Below are positions 36,241 to 45,811 of a stretch of 64,000 nt of DNA, piece after piece; the stretch's first letter is position 1; the number at the start of each line of letters is the position of its first letter. The DNA lies in contig WHUZ01000034.1 of assembly GCA_015179045.1 (NCBI GenBank), forward strand, positions 310,001 through 374,000, read 5' to 3'. A model generated the notes under the pieces. That model searched no databases, had not been told where the DNA came from, and saw only the letters and a list, made by a program, of their open reading frames with translations. Source of the stretch: Kalaharituber pfeilii. Its lineage: Eukaryota; Ascomycota; Pezizomycetes; Pezizales; Pezizaceae. Made by a program: the position numbers and the translations under genes.

Positions 36241-36781
36241 TTATCTCTGTCCAACTTGTTTCAATTTGCCATTGTCACACCAGTATTGACTAGTGTTATA
36301 GCACGCATCACCGCAACGGTTTGGATGAGTCTTGGGGCAGAGAAAGCCATCGACACAGACATACTGGAGAAATTGTGTCAAGTTAGGAAACATTTCACTA
36401 ACGGCTGGAGAGGCCTCATACCGAGTTTTTGTCAAAGTGAATGCCATTACAGGTTGATACGGGGTAGAGTTGCCCATTGTTGCACCCGTAGTTTGCAGGA
36501 TCATAGCAAGCGCCCCAAGGCCTGTTCCCGCATGGCAGGTAAACAACCCCTCCAGTGATAGGGCAGAGAAGATAGTTGTTTTTTGGGTAACAAGTATACT
36601 AGCTCAATGTTAGTGTGCTCTGCTCGGGTTATGTATATTGAAGACTATTACATACATCGGACTTCTTGTACGGTTGTTCGGCACAGTAGAAGATTTCGTC
36701 TCCACGGGCCTCGATAACTGGGCTAGCAACCACAGCAGTGGCAGTAGCGAGAAGGGCAGCAACGATTGTGGTGAATTGCAT
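36241..36781 (-). CDS. small secreted protein with two CBM52-like modules
   Basis: Exons 36781-36656, 36598-36461 and 36363-36241 encode 128 residues; introns are 57 and 97 nt, the second with a CTAAC branch. Residues 1-19 form a signal peptide (MQFTTIVAALLATATAVVA), and VIEAR just after it could be a processing site. Two modules follow. The first reads FYCAEQPYKKSD, YTCYPKNNYLLCP, LPCG, ACYDPANYGCNNGQL. The second reads YVCVDGFLCP, RCGDACYNTSQYWCDNGKL. The order C-LCP-CG-CY-Y-C-NG-L is that of the fungal CBM52 (Carb_bind) domain, often attached to endo-glucanases. Here it occurs without a catalytic domain, so the protein is likely a wall- or polysaccharide-binding secreted protein. Exon borders fall at module borders. 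Confidence 0.82.
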
Positions 36782-36932
36782 GATGGTTGTTGATGAAAGG
36801 GTTCCTTGGTGAGCGAGTGTTTTATGGACTACCGCTGAGCGAGAGGAGTGCGATGATGGTTTGGGACAGTGAAGCGACTGAAGATTGGATTGCTGGTTAG
36901 AGAGGAGTTCATGACAGAGGCGACGGGCAGAC

Positions 36933-36939
36933 ATTTATA
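36933..36939 (-). promoter_or_regulatory. TATA-like element upstream of the CBM52 gene
   Basis: On the minus strand TATAAAT lies about 155 nt upstream of the start codon at 36781. Confidence 0.5.
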
Positions 36940-39639
36940 TCCATGAGGGCGCAATTGGAGCAGACCGGGCGAGCTCCAGTGCCAGAGAGCGGCCACGTGA
37001 CTTCATCGAGTATATGGACAGGAATACCGCATTTGGAAAGAAGGGTTTATGTGCAGGTGGGCCAACCCCAGTCGTATAATGGTGTGTGCTACAATAAGCA
37101 AGGCGAGCTGATAGCTGCCTTGGGCGCTGCTTCTCAGTGCTTCCCAACTTGAACGCATTGGGGGCATGCAATGGAAGATCTCCACCTTCGCTGCAGACCA
37201 TCGTGGATTCCAGATAGGTGAGGTGCCTGCTCGAGAAACATTCAGCCCACTGTCTCACAAACTCTCCGCTAAGAGCCAGGCACCATACCGCCTGAAGAAT
37301 GATCTGCGCAAGAGATCTCATCCATAGAGGTGCAGCACGCTGAGAGCACATACTTCTTTACAATACAAGCCCTACGTCACTGATCTAGCAGAGGAAGCCG
37401 AAGCGCGTTAACGTCAAGTTGTCCCCGGTAGCACCGGCTCTTGATAACCTATAACATTTGTCCAATTCGTGGGAACATTCTAGTACCCGCATATGGTGGC
37501 CCCCTGCTAATTATTCTCTTAAAATCCAACTATCCCAAAGCTGTCACAGCTCTTCTTCATCTTCGGAGCTCCACAGCATTCCTAAGGCAGTAAACAAAAA
37601 AAGAAAAAAAAAGTGCAACTAGAGACTAAGTACAGTCCACTCAGACATGCAGCGTTGAGCAAGACAATAGTACAGTCACCAGCAAGACAAGGTACAAATG
37701 GTAACCAATTTGAGGCATAAGGATTACATGTAACACAAATAGCCTGGTTGCACCACACTTAGCTCGGCATCCAACACTCTTGGCAGCAACTGTTCTCGCA
37801 ACATACCTTGGACTATGAATACCCAAGCTCTAAGATAGTCTAAGAACAGGATAATACTTCTTGAAATGGAAATGGACTTAAATGGGGTAGCTCTTTGTTC
37901 GCCGTGCAACATGATTGTCACGCTCGCATGTGTTGAGGTAGCACTGATCGATTAGACTGTTTAACATTGCTATAGCAGATATGCGGGAAATATGTTAGCC
38001 CCTGACATCCATGATAGATTCCCGAGAAATCTGCCAAGTCGTAGTCCTGCATGGGAAATTCTAAAGGGCCGTTCCTCATAAACACCATCTAAGATCGTGG
38101 CTTAATCCTATTACTTTCCATGACGAAACATTGATCACGTGCTTCATGCGTGGGTCTCCGAATTATTGCTACAGTACAAATGTATAGTTCCTCAATTGTT
38201 ATTGTATAACTAAGGATCGGAATCGGATATGGTCGCCTGACAACTGGTCACTTTATGAAGGCTTGTCCCGCTTTGGCAAGTATAATGAGAAGATGAATAC
38301 TTACAGCATATATCTAGATTCGTTCCTGTACAGGGATCTTCGGCTAATCAACCAAGTGTCAACTCAAGATTATAAGTCGCTGCTCTTGCCTACTACAGGT
38401 ACAGTTACAAGATGCAAACATTTAAGCAACTAGGCATGCCAAGTTATGCCAGGTCTCCTATTCGAGACTTAATCGGGGCAGGCCTTTGCAGATATTGTCT
38501 TCTTGTTATACGACGTAACCAGAGTAGCACCTGATGCCTGAGCTCAAATTGATCATTTCTCGCAGCCAGCCATAATTTATTCCTGTTCTGAGTACTCAAG
38601 ATTTAGCTAAGATATATGTTCAATTAATTCCACTGTGCTATATGGGACTATGTGCTGGTCTCGTTATCAAATAAGTCTTGAAACATTGAGGCTTTCACTA
38701 GCTATGGATCGTTGTGCATAGTGATTTCTTATTGTACCTCAATTGAGTTTCTTTCTGATTCATTGACATCACAGATTATTCAGCGAATTGTGTACAAATC
38801 AGTAAGTTCACGCAGTCCAATCAAAGTCCGGGAATGGTTACACAGCAGATATGCGTTCCCCGGATCGACCAACCAACACCTATAATTGGGTTGTCTCACA
38901 TTTACCGAGCTTGAGAGCTCCATTGATATCATCTTACTTGTTATGCTGGTTAGTAACCTGGGTGGTATCACGCTTCTCAAGTCCTTGGTACCTTCGTGGA
39001 CCAATCCCGAACGAAAATTAAATCATGAGACCCACGTTGGTTGTATCGAAGCTCAAGCCGCATATGTAAAGTACATCTGCTGAGGATGTGGGGAAGTAAA
39101 AATAGTTCCACTTGTTTCTAATCCACAACTAAACATTATGCTAGGATTGTATCTCCAACGTGTTCAAGGTATAAGCCGGTAAAATAACCGGTACTGTATG
39201 TATCTTTCATGCTTCATGTATCACAGCCTCAACCAATCATCTACTCGCTGATTCAAAATTGGGCCAGCAAGTTAGAAGATCGCTAAATTTAGTTGAAATC
39301 CAGTGACCTGATGCACAGCCTGTAAAAGTTGTTAACTGCTCGCTGAACAAGGCTTGCCCGATGCTCCAGGGGAAGCATGCACTATGGTCGTACCTTCATC
39401 GATTGCTAACCATTGGGCCGATATTACCTGTATGGTGCCCAATCCCTGGGTGGGTGTGCTTTTAGATCGCTGGGGAGAAACTAAATCACTCAATCTTACT
39501 TTGCGAAGATGACTTTGTTGGGAGACCAATTTCACGGTTGGGCTCACTACGTTATTCGCTCCTTGCCATCTCACATCGCGAATGAAGCTACAGACAAATC
39601 TGTCTTATTGGATAAGGCTCGGGCCGGCAAATCTTATGC
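36940..39639. other. gene-free AT-rich spacer
   Basis: No coding region or clear repeat could be supported. Confidence 0.5.
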
Positions 39640-40965
39640 AATATGACAGGTTATCCAGTGTGGCAGGTTGAAGCGGAGGGCTCAATTTTAAGATAAATAC
39701 ATACAATAAGAGCTATAATAGATACGTTGTGGGGAAGCTGAAAGAATTGGTGTTGCACCGGAATAGGCCAAGCCTTGTGATACCAGGTTGTCACTCTGGC
39801 ATAAAGGATAGCTTCTTTGATTATTCTTCTTTGATTATTTGGACTTCTTTCATTATTAGAATTCTTTGACATAGAATCTTTCTTTGCTTTGTAATTCGAG
39901 TTATTACTTTTTTTTGCTTCCTTTGTTAATAAGTAGATCAAAGTAGCATGTTTGTTCTGTAATTAGGAGAAGCAATCATTTCGGCACTCTTGCAATACTA
40001 CACTTCACATCCACAGTTCGCATTCGCTATTCAACATGTGAAGACAAGCCTTGTGTGTGTATTCCGCCAGTTCTCAACCTTCCGGTCACTCTGAGGATAG
40101 TCGACACTATCACTCTCCTCTTATAACGTACATGAATAAAGAAACTATACAGGAGTAAAATAAGAGGTAGTAGAGGCCAGTCAAGTGTCGCTTCAAGCTC
40201 AACAAAGTCATCTACTTTTAGAGCCACTGTAGTGCAAGTGCTGCTTGTTCGTTCTCCTGTGCTGTAGTTCCTGCTGTTGGATTCTGCTGAACAAAGCACC
40301 TGATTGTTGACAATGCATTACTTGCTTCCAATAGTGAGACTGGCTCTCGTTCCTTGAATTCGTCTTCATCAAGCTGATCCTGATCGACTGGATCAGTGTC
40401 TTCTGAGTATGCCAGTTCTGGGTAATAGGTATGTATCTCTAATGTCACTTCTTCGGTGTCAGCTATGACCTCTTCAGCTGGGCCCACAAATTCTTCCACT
40501 TCAATGTTGAAAGTGTCAGAGTCTTCATTTCCAATATTATGTATGTGTGTAGTATCGAATTTAATAGTATCAAAATTCTCAGAAACTTCTGCCAAAGACT
40601 CTTCGAAGCACGAAGAGATGGTCCTGTATGCTATATATTTCTTTGTGGGAGCAATCTGTGATGGTAACTGCTGTCGCTCTCGTTGCATAAGCTCTGGATG
40701 TTGCTCAGCATAGTGAAGTAATTGATAGCACTCTGACTCTGTAGCTTTTTGACATTGTACCAGTGTTGATCCACAAGCATAGTACTACTCTCAACTACAA
40801 ATATACCAAAGGGACAGAGCCTTGGATAGATAAGCAATACTATCTATTGGCAGAATCAGTATATTGAAATGAAAATTTTATCACTAATCATCACCATCCT
40901 TGCTAGTGTTGGCACTATCCAATATGACAGGTTACCCAGTATGACAGGTATCCAATATGCCTGTA
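39640..40965 (-). mobile_element. degraded pogo/Tigger-like DNA transposon region
   Basis: Matching 29-nt motifs lie at 39640-39668 and 40921-40949 (AATATGACAGGTTAYCCAG, then TRTGRCAGGT). They are in the same orientation. The right end on the minus strand starts CAGGCATATTGGATACCTG directly after a TA. Between them a minus open frame (40688-40218) has an acidic region and then SLLEASNALSTIRCFVQQN, which resembles the C-terminal tail of pogo/Tigger transposases. The DDE catalytic domain is absent. Since both ends point the same way, this is a rearranged or composite relic. Confidence 0.5.
40218..40688 (-). pseudogene. transposase C-terminal relic
   Basis: 156 codons: an acidic middle (EDSDTFNIEVEEF, SEDTDPVDQDQLDEDEF), then EASNALSTIRCFVQQ, similar in kind to the C-terminal tails of pogo-like transposases. 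No catalytic D-D-D region is present, and the terminal repeat begins only about 230 bp upstream. Assignment rests on the tail pattern and the flanking terminal motifs. Confidence 0.45.
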
Positions 40966-41083
40966 TCTTTTTCGATGACAATCATGTCAAGTTTGGGCTT
41001 CTATCACCCGACATATATACATCAATACTTCGGGCATCAGCACGCTGGAACGTGGCCCCACCAATTTCATCTTCAAAGGTGTA

Positions 41084-41743
41084 CTATACTTCATCGGAAA
41101 TCTTCATCATCTGTGCCGCATTCAAGCAGAGCGATACCACCGGCCACGAATGAGGTAAGGCGATTCCGAGTACCACGATAACCACACATGCTGTCTTCCT
41201 TATTAAATTACCTAAGATCGCCCCGAGTTTTGCAGGCCGTCCTTTCAGCCTTACCACCATTCCTTCTCGGCCACGATAGTACTGTTCGAGCATCTCGTGC
41301 ACTGATTGGCTTGTGAGCCATCCATAGATTACCAAGAAAATATGGAAGCAGAGGGACAAGGCTGCAGCACTAATATTGCAGAGCTCTGTTTTGCACAATG
41401 ATTTATACGATGATTTCAATTCGAAGATATCAAAGGCGAATAGGGCCAGAAACAGACAATATCGAACGCTCAATGCCCTTATGGGAAGCGCAGGCTCTCG
41501 TGGTAACACCCGCAGGTGACTTGGTGGAAATCGTGACCTGGCCCGGGCTGGGGAGCATTTACAGCCGAGGTAACAACAGCCACATAGGGTGGACTGCCGA
41601 ATCTTGCGTAGGGTTGTCGCAAATGTCAGCCGCTTAGTCTGGTCACCTTGGTCCTGCCGTGGTGCACCACTTATTTCACACTGAGAGTTTGAGGCTGCGA
41701 AGTATTGACATCGTTCCTCACCGGATTTGTTCGCGCTCGTCAT
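41084..41743 (-). CDS. hypothetical membrane protein
   Basis: An uninterrupted frame of 219 residues. The first 90 residues are polar and Arg/Cys-rich. Three hydrophobic stretches follow: YCLFLALFAFDIFEL, ISAAALSLCFHIFLVIYGWL, and ACVVIVVLGIALPHSWPVVS. Between the last two lies the charged loop EMLEQYYRGREGMVVRLKGR. The C-terminal half looks more protein-like than the N-terminal half, so the true start may be internal or an intron may lie near codons 50-80. I do not recognise a family. Confidence 0.45.
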   Translation of the reverse strand: MTSANKSGEERCQYFAASNSQCEISGAPRQDQGDQTKRLTFATTLRKIRQSTLCGCCYLGCKCSPARARSRFPPSHLRVLPREPALPIRALSVRYCLFLALFAFDIFELKSSYKSLCKTELCNISAAALSLCFHIFLVIYGWLTSQSVHEMLEQYYRGREGMVVRLKGRPAKLGAILGNLIRKTACVVIVVLGIALPHSWPVVSLCLNAAQMMKISDEV

Positions 41744-42159
41744 GACTATATAGCGTCGATATCGGTTGCTGGCACTGATTGTGACTGAGGTATGTCTTTT
41801 GCTCTTCGAAGCACGTAGTCGTACGATAGTGCGCGTGCCAGGGGGATATATCTATCCGCTTTAGTCGTGATATCGATGCCGTTGCTTGTTTTGAACCTGA
41901 CTTGCAAGATTGGGAACCGATAATCGATAAGCTGTTGTTCGCACTGGGGCTGCAGTATATGTATGTGCACCCTGGAACGGCCTGAAGCGATCATTTGGGT
42001 TGATGGACATACTCTAAAGTCTATTTCCGCTTGGAAAGTTTGAAGGTGGAATTAAGGTTCATATGGTCCGTGAAACTGCGCGCCCTTGTGTCGACTTTTT
42101 GCTACATTGAAGGATAGAGCTTATATTATGTAAGTTGAGCCAACCTGGCCCGGATATAT
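41744..42159. other. spacer
   Basis: No feature supported. Confidence 0.4.
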
Positions 42160-42161
42160 GG

Positions 42162-42230
42162 CTCCTGCTATAGGCTGGTAGCCTGTTTGCGGGTTAGGTG
42201 ACCCCACAAAAAGAAACAGTAAGTATAACT
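42162..42230 (+). mobile_element. hairpin-retroposon copy F
   Basis: CTCCTGCTATAGGCTGGTAG followed by CCTGTTTGCGGG. The outer stem is CCTG/CGGG, the inner stem GGCT/AGCC with loop GGT. GTGACC and a short A-rich stretch follow. Inner stem bases differ from copy E (GGTT/AGCC) yet still pair. Confidence 0.6.
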
Positions 42231-42361
42231 TCAGCGCAATATACAATATGTAATTCCAGCATCAAGGTATCTGCCAGGTTGTCCCGCTCGCGCTGCTGAC
42301 TACTAGTAGTTCCTTAGTACCTCGGAAAGAAAGCAAAAAAACGGTTCGGAAAATCTTAGTA

Positions 42362-42697
42362 CAGTATACTCGAGCTCTCGATATAAGAATGTGTGCGACC
42401 AGCCCCTATACAAATTAATATTGTCATTACAAGAATATTCGAAGATTTTTTTTGCTTAGTCATGTACAAACTCTTATATCGAGAGTGCATATTCGTGTTT
42501 AGCAGCCAGAAGGTCTTGGCATGAGACTAATATTCCAGTGTATATGCTTTTCAGCACTGCATATCATTGCATACCAATTCCCGTTTGTTCAGGTTTTACT
42601 GTATGCAATTACAGTGGGGACTGCCGAACAACTTCAATATTCAATATAAGAATATACTTCCCCGGCCGGAGGACATTTTTATATCGAGAGTGTACTG
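42362..42697. mobile_element. 336-bp pogo/Tc1-type MITE
   Basis: Left end CAGTATACTC, then CTCTCGATATAAGAATGT. Right end, reverse complemented, CAGTACACTCTCGATATAAA. TA flanks both sides (42360-42361, 42698-42699). The left TIR carries a 6-nt insertion. A third TIR-like copy (TTATATCGAGAGTGCATA) lies internally near 42475-42492, suggesting a nested or duplicated end. No transposase is encoded. Confidence 0.78.
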
Positions 42698-42950
42698 TAA
42701 ATCAATGCACACGACGTTACCCCAGATAACCTCGAGCTCTACCTGGCTCAAGGTTCGACTAGCTATCGAAGATCATAAAGGTGTCTGGACGCAAATTGGA
42801 TCAGTCAGAGGTTTCCTTCCAAGGCCAAGGTGCTGTCAAGAGCTGCCCGGACGGGGACATCCACCTGACAGCTGCAGCGGGGCAATAGATTGGAGCACAA
42901 GATCGGGCACGGACGTGTATTACAAGGGTTTGACGGTAGGGTCGTAACAT

Positions 42951-43003
42951 TTTTGTTTTTTTGGTCACGTGACCCCGCGTGCAGCTGTCCGCCATGGCAG
43001 GGC
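42951..43003 (-). mobile_element. hairpin-retroposon copy H with 13-bp target duplication
   Basis: On the minus strand it reads GCCCTGCCATGGCGGACAGC, GCACGCGGGG, GTCACGTGACC, then a run of A with one C. AGGGTCGTAACAT (42938-42950) and AGGGTCGTAGCAT (43004-43016) flank it, 12 of 13 identical. This is the pattern of LINE-type insertion. Confidence 0.82.
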
Positions 43004-43458
43004 AGGGTCGTAGCATGACGCAAGTCACCAACTGAAAACAAAGCCACCAGATGGACCTCTATGTGAGGTGAGGCAGTGGCAGAGAAGTGTCTACGAATAG
43101 AACATCATCATATCATAGCATAGATTCACAGTGGACAGAAGGCACGTAGGATTGACTATAAGAAGGGCCAGTAAGAACTGCCCTGTCGAAAGGTCAAGCA
43201 CCAAGCGTTGCCCTACGTTACACTTCATATTTACTACATCATCATAGAAACAGTAACAGGTGCACACTGAGCTATGGGCTTTCATCTACTACGAATGATT
43301 TGTTCAGGCATGTGAATAATGATGAATGAGCATGTATTCAAAGCCAAACCTTGCCGCTCTGGCACGTGGTTCCAGGGAGCCGCCGGCACATACGGCGAAG
43401 CTTAGATAGTTTTAAGTTAATCCCTAAAAAGTTTAGATATCAATCTAGATTGCACTTT

Positions 43459-43506
43459 GTTTTTTTTTTTTTTGGTCACGTAGCCCCGCATACAGGCTAC
43501 CTGTTA
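43459..43506 (-). mobile_element. hairpin-retroposon copy G, 5'-truncated
   Basis: On the minus strand AACAGGTAGCCTGTATGCGG, GGCTACGTGACC and a poly(A) tail. It lacks the 5' half of the hairpin (CCCTGCCATAGG), as expected for 5' truncation during reverse transcription. Closest to copy E. Confidence 0.65.
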
Positions 43507-44247
43507 GTCTAAAGAAGGCTGAGCAACTACCTATGTATCTACATCCTCTACGTACACACACAAATTGGGCACCTAACGAACCATAGGTTCCTTCGGTGCC
43601 CTGATTCTTGAGCTGTCTCCAGCCCTAGTGCGCAACCTTTTCCTTCTTGAGCTCCATAGGCTCACAATTTTCACTCGGGGCCTTGCGCGTGCAATATCAA
43701 TATCCAAGTATAGCATATGTATCACCCATTCGTCTCTACAATATTTTAAAGACTTCATAGGTTTACGCATGAGAATACACATATTCTTCATGACATCCCG
43801 TATTGCAATGAGATGTTTACGATAATACCTCCCTATAGCTAGCTACGTATCTTTCAAATGTTTTGACCCTACGTGTAGTGTAAAGTAACAATAGTACTTA
43901 AGCAAAATGAACGGCCCAGGGTTATGTACATAGAGCCCAGTCGGTTAACGGACTGCTACTTCTACTTCAGGTGTAACAGGTCGCAGTCGTTGCCTGTCGC
44001 ACTGTTACTTTACCTACTTGACTATTTGTTTTGCACGCGAATCGATGAGGTTTAGTAAGAAACTCCGGGATCATACTTCTCTAGGATTATACTTGTACGT
44101 CACAATGTCCCACACTAAGTAAGTAGCATTCTTGATCGGGACTGACAGTGTCCCACATTCAAGCGGAAAGTAGTTCTCACTTCGAGATGCCTGCTGTTCC
44201 AGATCTCACTAACAGTCACCAAGTAGTCGATATCAGGTCGCAGGCCA
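43507..44247. other. spacer
   Basis: No feature supported. Confidence 0.4.
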
Positions 44248-44300
44248 TTACTAGTAGTCCCTCGCCATAGCCTGTAAGGCGGCATGCGAGTAATGATATG

Positions 44301-44368
<68 letters not shown>

Positions 44369-44378
44369 ACTAGTAGTC
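44248..44378 (+). mobile_element. hairpin-retroposon copy A with A66 tail and perfect 12-bp target duplication
   Basis: Core 44260-44300 (41 bp: CCTCGCCATAGCCTGTAAGG, CGGCATGCGAGTAATGATAT, G), then 66 A (44301-44366). TTACTAGTAGTC at 44248-44259 repeats exactly at 44367-44378. The core folds as CTCG/CGAG around GCCT/AGGC with loop GTA. The uniform long tail suggests a recent insertion or an expanded tail. Confidence 0.9.
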
Positions 44379-45087
44379 TCATGCCACGGTCATGGGAATG
44401 CCGTCAATTGTACGTTTGACTGTATACCGCTACACCGGCCCATTGCCAGCGTCATGCAATGTCAAGGTGACTCTTGCGTGGTACCAATTGAGGATTAGAG
44501 AAATAACTACTAGTATATAGTATGGTTATCTGAGTTATAACTCTTTATCGATGCATCACGTTCAACATGATTTATACTGCAACGATGTACAGGTACACCT
44601 GTCACTCATGTCTGCAATCGCCCGTCATACTTGAATTTCACAAAAAAGCTCGTATCTCATTGAGAAGTTCAGCTTTAAGTTAAGTACATGGCACTGCTTC
44701 CTGTTGCTCAGACAGAATTAGCGTGTGAAGATTCTGGATCATTAGAGCTTTGCAAATCAGTAGGTAATATTTAATTTGTTGTAATGCCCCTGCCTGGGCC
44801 AACATCAATTGGTCCAGCCAAATAAATAGCGTATAGCAAACGGTCCATCCTGGAAACGATCTTGTTGCTAAGGTCCTTGATACGATGTCAAATTTCCTTT
44901 CCATCTTTGTTCTGGGGCCGTTGATCTCTGATTTCAGGTCTTTTGGCCTACTTCGGGGTGGTCGAGCTTTAATTGATTTCATAGTGGCGTCCTTGCCCAG
45001 CTGACCGAAACGTCTCCAGGTACCATACAAAACAGAACGAGAAACATAATGGAAGCTAGCTATAGAGGGGTAAGACTTGTGAGCGGG

Positions 45088-45167
45088 CCAGTCCTCTCAT
45101 GGATTGAGTGGTCCACTCACGAATTGACCCGTCCGCTCGCGAATTAACCAGTCCACTTGCGAATCAC
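45088..45167. repeat. 20-bp tandem repeat, four units
   Basis: Four units of pattern CCxGTCCrCTCrCGAATTrA occupy 45088-45107, 45108-45127, 45128-45147 and 45148-45167. The core reverse complement ATTCGCGAGCGGAC recurs in the inverted array at 48214-48287. A T29 run follows at about 45182. Confidence 0.75.
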
Positions 45168-45754
45168 AGCTTTGTGATGAATTTTTTTTTTTTTTTTTTT
45201 TTTTTTTTCCTCTCTCTCCTCGTTCATGGGAAAGGCCCCCCTAGGCTTAATACATTCTTCCTCAACGTTGATGCTACAGTAATTCCAGAGTGGTATACAT
45301 GTAATATCAAAACAAAATAAAGGGAACCTATGGTGTACATGACTTAGCATGTAATTACAATGGCCTCCTCAATGCTATCAACACTCATCTCGTTTTCTGA
45401 ACTATAACGGCGAGTATAAAGGGCATGGTGAATGTCAAGGGCACAGTGAGTGTAGATTCAGGAGTCTTATAGGTAAGGTCATCAATATAGAATTGATACC
45501 TCGCTTTCTTTGTAATTCAACCTTCTTGATATTCCAAACTATGAGCTGAAGTAAGACATATTATTGTCATATATATACTGTAAATTAAACAACAGAAGAA
45601 CAAAGACGTAAGCTGAATCCAAGTCATTGTCACAATGCTTCTATGTGTTACCAGTATCATTATGTCACAGACTAGCCAAGCAGAAATGGTCCGCATTAAG
45701 GAAATAAAGCCCCGGACGCCGCGGATCAAAGGATAGGCCCCGCGCCCCAATGAA

Positions 45755-45811
45755 TAAGTCACCGCTCAGGAAATTAAGTCACCGCTCAGGAAATTAAGTC
45801 ACCGTCCAGGG
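45755..45811. repeat. 20-bp tandem repeat, nearly three units
   Basis: TAAGTCACCGCTCAGGAAAT occurs twice in full, followed by a third diverged copy (TAAGTCACCGTCCAGGGAAA). The context is non-coding. Confidence 0.85.

Noticed and set aside
42752..42765. GGTTCGACT as a tRNA B box
   Set aside because: No A box or cloverleaf around it.
44298..44498. Open frame starting with a poly-Lys run
   Set aside because: The Lys codons are the A66 tail of retroposon copy A; no real protein is supported.
44680..45030. 116-codon minus open frame
   Set aside because: Partly protein-like, but no recognisable motif, no splice partner and it lies in a repeat-rich desert.
45088..45167. CRISPR-like array
   Set aside because: Units are contiguous with no spacers, and the genome is eukaryotic.
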